Shown here one piece after another: positions 60,843-64,000 of a stretch of 64,000 nucleotides of DNA. Each line of letters opens with the position of its first letter. Positions within the stretch are counted from its first letter, which is position 1. Origin of the DNA: JAGAJR01 sp048463395 (GTDB lineage Bacteria; Pseudomonadota; Alphaproteobacteria; RF32; CAG-239); contig DBFWPL010000022.1 of NCBI GenBank assembly GCA_048463395.1, forward strand, positions 1 to 64,000. The letters are read 5' to 3'. The notes below the pieces were generated by a model. It was not told the DNA's origin. It made no database searches and saw only the letters and a program-made list of their open reading frames with translations. Position numbers and translations under genes: made by a program.

Positions 60843-62207
60843 ATGGTAGCAACATCTATGGACCAATTGGTCTCCCTTTGTAAGCGTCGCGGTTTTATTT
60901 TTCAGAACTCAGATATTTACGGCGGTTTGCAGGGCGTGTATGATTATGGTCCGCTGGGCGTAGAATTGAAAAATAATTTAAAAAACGCTTGGTGGAGAGC
61001 CATGGTTTATGAGCGTGATGACGTGGAAGGGCTTGATGCTGCTATTTTAACCAACCAGAAAGTTCTGCATTATTCCGGACATGAAGATACTTTTTCAGAC
61101 CCAATGACCGATTGCCGGAAGTGCAAAGGACGTTTTCGTGCCGATCATATCAAAGACGGAAAATGCCCGAACTGCGGTTCAACGGATTTAACCGAGCCGC
61201 GTCCGTTTAATTTGATGTTTAAGACGGCAATCGGCCCGGTTGATGACGGAAGCTCTTTCGGTTATTTGCGTCCGGAAACCGCTCAGGCGATTTTTACCCA
61301 GTTTAAGAATGTGGTAGATTCAACATCCCGTAAATTACCGTTCGGTATTGCCCAAATCGGAAAATCTTTCCGCAATGAGATTACGCCGAGAAACTTTATC
61401 TTCCGTGTCAGAGAGTTTGAACAAGCCGAATTAGAATATTTTGTAATGCCGGGGGAAGACGAGAAATGGCATGAAATTTGGAAAGAAGCCCGTATCAAAT
61501 GGTGGGAAGAACAAGGGTTGAAACGAGAAAACATCAATATCTATACCACTCCGAAAGAAGATTTGGCTCACTATGCCAAAGCGTGTTATGATATCGAATA
61601 TCAGTTTCCACACGGTATGGAGGAATTGGAAGGCATTGCCAACCGTACTGACTATGACTTAGGCAACCATACCAAGGCTCAGGAGGAGATGAATCTGACA
61701 TCTCATTGCCATGCTAATTCTGATTCTACTCAAAAACTGTGCATTATGGATGATAACAACAAATGGGTGGTTCCTTTTGTGATTGAACCGTCCATGGGGG
61801 TTGACCGCGGTGTTTTGGCTGTTATGACGGAAGCTTACACGGAAGAAGATTTAGGCGAAGGCAACAGCCGTATTGTCCTGAAACTGAAAAAACATCTGGC
61901 TCCGATTAAAGTTGCCGTCATTCCTTTGAAAAAGAATAATGAACGGATTATGAGCAAATGTCATGAAATCAAACAAAATCTGTTGAAATTAGGTATCGGA
62001 CGCGTTGCTTTGGAAAACACCGGTAACATCGGTAAGGCATACCGCCGCCATGATGAAATCGGCACACCGCTGTGTATTACGGTTGACTTTGAGACCATTG
62101 AGCAACAGCCGGAATCCGTAACTATCCGTGACAGAGATACCATGGAACAGCATCGGGTTAATGTGGCTGATTTGCCGCAGTATTTACGCGATTATTTTAA
62201 TAATTAA
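60843..62207 (+). CDS. glyQS: glycyl-tRNA synthetase, single-chain type
   Basis: 454 residues of the homodimeric class II type. Motif 1 region IYGGLQGVYDYGPLGVELKNN, zinc site CRKC ... CPNCG (about 93-116), motif 2 FRNEITPRNFIFRVREFEQAE, motif 3 PSMGVDRGVLAVM, and anticodon-binding domain PIKVAVIPLKKNN. Most Alphaproteobacteria use separate GlyQ and GlyS subunits, so this form is unusual for that class. Single gene with a strong terminator. Confidence 0.95.
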   Translation: MVATSMDQLVSLCKRRGFIFQNSDIYGGLQGVYDYGPLGVELKNNLKNAWWRAMVYERDDVEGLDAAILTNQKVLHYSGHEDTFSDPMTDCRKCKGRFRADHIKDGKCPNCGSTDLTEPRPFNLMFKTAIGPVDDGSSFGYLRPETAQAIFTQFKNVVDSTSRKLPFGIAQIGKSFRNEITPRNFIFRVREFEQAELEYFVMPGEDEKWHEIWKEARIKWWEEQGLKRENINIYTTPKEDLAHYAKACYDIEYQFPHGMEELEGIANRTDYDLGNHTKAQEEMNLTSHCHANSDSTQKLCIMDDNNKWVVPFVIEPSMGVDRGVLAVMTEAYTEEDLGEGNSRIVLKLKKHLAPIKVAVIPLKKNNERIMSKCHEIKQNLLKLGIGRVALENTGNIGKAYRRHDEIGTPLCITVDFETIEQQPESVTIRDRDTMEQHRVNVADLPQYLRDYFNN

Positions 62208-62225
62208 ATCCCTTATAAAAAGGAA

Positions 62226-62262
62226 CCCCTCCGATCACTAAGTGACGGAGGGGATTTTTTTT
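62226..62262. terminator. terminator of the GlyRS gene
   Basis: CCCCTCCG / CGGAGGGG stem followed by T8. Confidence 0.9.
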
Positions 62263-62271
62263 GTCATTGCG

Positions 62272-62787
62272 TTAGGCGTTTCTCCAAGCATCTTCAACGT
62301 ATTCGGAGATGTTCTTCCAAAGTTTCTTTGACAACTTTACCAAGAAGGTAACAATGCTAATCACGAGGAAGAAGGCAGAGGGAATGCAGGAATACCACAA
62401 AACCTCAAGAGGAAGAGTGATGCCTGCAAATGTTTCTGCGATACTCATGATTACATGGGCAAGAACGATAAATCCAAGTCCGCATGCGGCAGTGGTGAGA
62501 CAGATGCTCTGATACCAGTAATCCCAGTCGTCCCAACATTCTTTTCTTTCTTTCCAAGATGACGCAACAGCCAAGCAAAAGAGCGTGAGGGCAGAAGCGG
62601 AGAGGAGGAGACCGAAGCCTTCGCGGAGAATTTCTCCGGAGAGGCCGTCTATTTGAATGTTGTAGAAGTATTCTGCAGCGAGGATCGAAGCGTAGCCGAG
62701 GAAGCCGATAATCACGAGAACGAGAGCCTTTGTGGCAATGTTTTGATTTACGAACCACTTGAGTGGTTTGAAAATAAATTTTAGCAT
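62272..62787 (-). CDS. four-TM membrane protein of unknown function
   Basis: 171 residues from the ATG at 62787 (an ATG at 62826 adds 13 residues; neither has a strong ribosome site). Four hydrophobic segments: VLVIIGFLGYASILAA, LLLSASALTLFCLAVA, LTTAACGLGFIVLAHVIM and CIPSAFFLVISIVTFLV. Not a known family. Composition is less AT-rich than neighbours. It faces GlyRS across a shared terminator. Confidence 0.65.
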   Translation of the reverse strand: MLKFIFKPLKWFVNQNIATKALVLVIIGFLGYASILAAEYFYNIQIDGLSGEILREGFGLLLSASALTLFCLAVASSWKERKECWDDWDYWYQSICLTTAACGLGFIVLAHVIMSIAETFAGITLPLEVLWYSCIPSAFFLVISIVTFLVKLSKKLWKNISEYVEDAWRNA

Positions 62788-62897
62788 AGTCTTAAAAATA
62801 ATTATAGTTTGTAATGTAATAACCATATCATATTTTTAATAACCCGGCAAGGACAAAATTGACAAAATATATTGCACTTTTATGACAGTTTTAAAAC

Positions 62898-62939
62898 AAA
62901 AAACGCTTAAAATTTGTTGGAGCAATTTTAAGCGTTTTT
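62898..62939. terminator. hairpin terminator upstream of the four-TM gene
   Basis: AAAACGCTTAAAATT / AATTTTAAGCGTTTTT with TGTTGGAGC loop; it ends the 50-residue ORF transcript at 62965-63117 on the reverse strand. Confidence 0.7.
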
Positions 62940-62964
62940 CTTAGTTGTTTAGCAGAAATCAATA

Positions 62965-63117
62965 TTAAAGTATTGATTCTTGGATGTCATTACAAACCTG
63001 AGGGTCGGTTTTTTCGTCAAACAGCATCATAATTGACTGAACAAAACCGAGAAAAATCATGCCAAAGAATACTGCAATTGATATGTATCCCAAAGCTGAT
63101 GCAATTAAATTTCCCAT
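62965..63117 (-). CDS. 50-residue membrane protein
   Basis: An ORF read on the reverse strand: MGNLIASALGYISIAVFFGM, IFLGFVQSIMM, LFDEKTDPQVCNDIQESIL. One or two hydrophobic segments (about 8-33) and an acidic tail. No good ribosome site, but it ends 26 bases before a terminator on the same strand. Probably real, unknown role. Confidence 0.45.
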   Translation of the reverse strand: MGNLIASALGYISIAVFFGMIFLGFVQSIMMLFDEKTDPQVCNDIQESIL

Positions 63118-63227
63118 ATGGCGTAAAATTTATAGTATTGATTCATAGTAAATACAGAAAATATAAAAGTCCTGTATTTATTTTTACTCTGTTTTGCCGG
63201 AGACTGCAATAGAAAATTTGGTTAGAT

Positions 63228-64000
63228 TTATATTTTTTTATTTTCTGTTTTGTCTTGTATAACTTCAGAATACAGCATCAATCCGCCGTCCAGAACATAT
63301 ATGTTGTCAAATCCCCTGTTGGTAAGAATACAGGAGGCGATATAAGCTGTCCGCCCTCTCATACAATATAAGACAACCTTTTTGTCATGAGGAATTGAAT
63401 CCAGATTGTCGCGGATAGCTTCAACAGGAATGTTAACGGCGTTTGGTAAATGATAGTCGTCAAAATCGGCCTTGGCACGAACATCAATAATCATCATGTC
63501 CTGATCACCGTTAATATCCTGAAAAGATACGGTTTTCATTCTTTTTTCCAGAATGTTGGCCGCCATGGATGCCAGATTGTTAACCGCATCTTTCCCACGG
63601 CTGAAGGGTGGAGAGTAACAAACTTCCAACTCTTGTAAATCCCAAACTTTGGCATTCATTTTAATTGCCATGGAAATAATATCCAAACGTTTGTCAATGC
63701 CGTTTTTGCCAATGCCCTGAGCCCCGAGGATTTTTCCATTTTTATCAAAAAGCAGTTTTAATAAAATCAACTCGCTCCCTGGCAGGTAAGGAGCATGTGT
63801 CCAATCGTACAGTAAGATTGATTGGTAAGCAATTCCGGCTTCTTTGAGAATTTTTTCATTAGCTCCGACCGCGGCGGCGGTATAGCGGAAAATTTTGCTG
63901 ATGGCGGTGTTGAGAGCATAAGTAAATTTGCTTCTTTCTCCGCCCAGATGATCGGCAATGATTTGAGCTTGTTTGACGGCAAGTCCGGCCTGAGCCATAC
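63228..64000 (-). CDS. CoA-disulfide reductase-like protein with rhodanese domain, 5' cut
   Basis: The last 257 or so codons of a larger gene; the frame is open through the window edge. The dimerisation domain of a pyridine-nucleotide-disulfide oxidoreductase is at the start (FRYTAAAVGANEKILKEAGI, HAPYLPGSELILLKLLFDKN, YSPPFSRGKDAVNNL), followed by a rhodanese domain with active-site Cys in VVLYCMRGRTAY (near 3' end) and VLDGGLMLY. The fusion is typical of CoADR-RHD enzymes, which act in redox balance or sulfur transfer. FAD/NAD domains lie outside the window. Confidence 0.88.
   Translation of the reverse strand, partial: MAQAGLAVKQAQIIADHLGGERSKFTYALNTAISKIFRYTAAAVGANEKILKEAGIAYQSILLYDWTHAPYLPGSELILLKLLFDKNGKILGAQGIGKNGIDKRLDIISMAIKMNAKVWDLQELEVCYSPPFSRGKDAVNNLASMAANILEKRMKTVSFQDINGDQDMMIIDVRAKADFDDYHLPNAVNIPVEAIRDNLDSIPHDKKVVLYCMRGRTAYIASCILTNRGFDNIYVLDGGLMLYSEVIQDKTENKKI

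Noticed and set aside
1..64000. CRISPR array
   Set aside because: No regularly spaced repeats of 25-40 bases and no cas genes were seen; the only repeated sets are terminators, arm sites and the recombinase-tail repeat.

Overview
The window looks like a chromosome segment of an AT-rich Gram-negative bacterium. Two membranes are implied by a DsbD-type reductase, a Mla-type lipid transporter with an auxiliary lipoprotein, a periplasmic prolyl isomerase and many signal peptides. YqgE, the STAS-MlaE fusion and a DUF3768 gene point to Alphaproteobacteria, possibly a gut-associated low-GC lineage; this is inferred from gene content only. The single-chain GlyRS is unusual for that class.

Positions 1-34,000 are mostly core genome: an M23 peptidase, tRNA-Asp, SemiSWEET, a PpiC-like isomerase, SecA, an MscS-family channel, YqgE and DsbD. 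A Zn/Cd export locus follows (separate HMA protein, P1B-ATPase, convergent ArsR regulator), then an MlaE-MlaF-MlaD-lipoprotein operon. At 21.4-23.0 kb lies a compact ECF sigma operon with a small one-TM protein, a CpxP/CnrX-like periplasmic protein and a His-rich secreted protein, preceded by an ECF-like promoter. GlmS and a ygiW-qseB-qseC locus (written right to left) with a PmrA/QseB-like direct repeat follow. Two structured non-coding RNA candidates (7.35-7.60 kb and 23.31-23.48 kb) each end in a terminator a few bases before the ribosome site of a small XRE regulator gene.

Positions 34,000-41,900 form a mosaic of decayed modules. Three remnants of large serine recombinases end at 34.66, 39.66 and 41.89 kb, each in a short CTGGCTGG-like sequence; two of them are a nearly identical 225-bp direct repeat. 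Between them sit hipBA, a truncated KAP NTPase fused to a broken pentapeptide-like gene, and an intact TIGR04141/DUF6119-type gene.

Positions 41,890-59,650 are one 17.8-kb integrative element in the 3' end of tRNA-Gln. It is bounded by a 23-bp perfect direct repeat, with matching arm-type repeats (ACATTAGCA) at both ends and a tyrosine integrase next to the tRNA. It carries an HUH Rep protein and a DUF927 helicase-like protein (replication), a resolvase and DUF3768. Its cargo is a probable ABC-3C conflict system (effector/CTD protein, middle component, DUF3732 ATPase), an AAA-DUF4143 ATPase and several unrecognised membrane or secreted proteins. After the tRNA the core genome resumes: HAD hydrolase, GlyRS, two small membrane proteins and a CoA-disulfide-reductase/rhodanese protein cut by the window edge.
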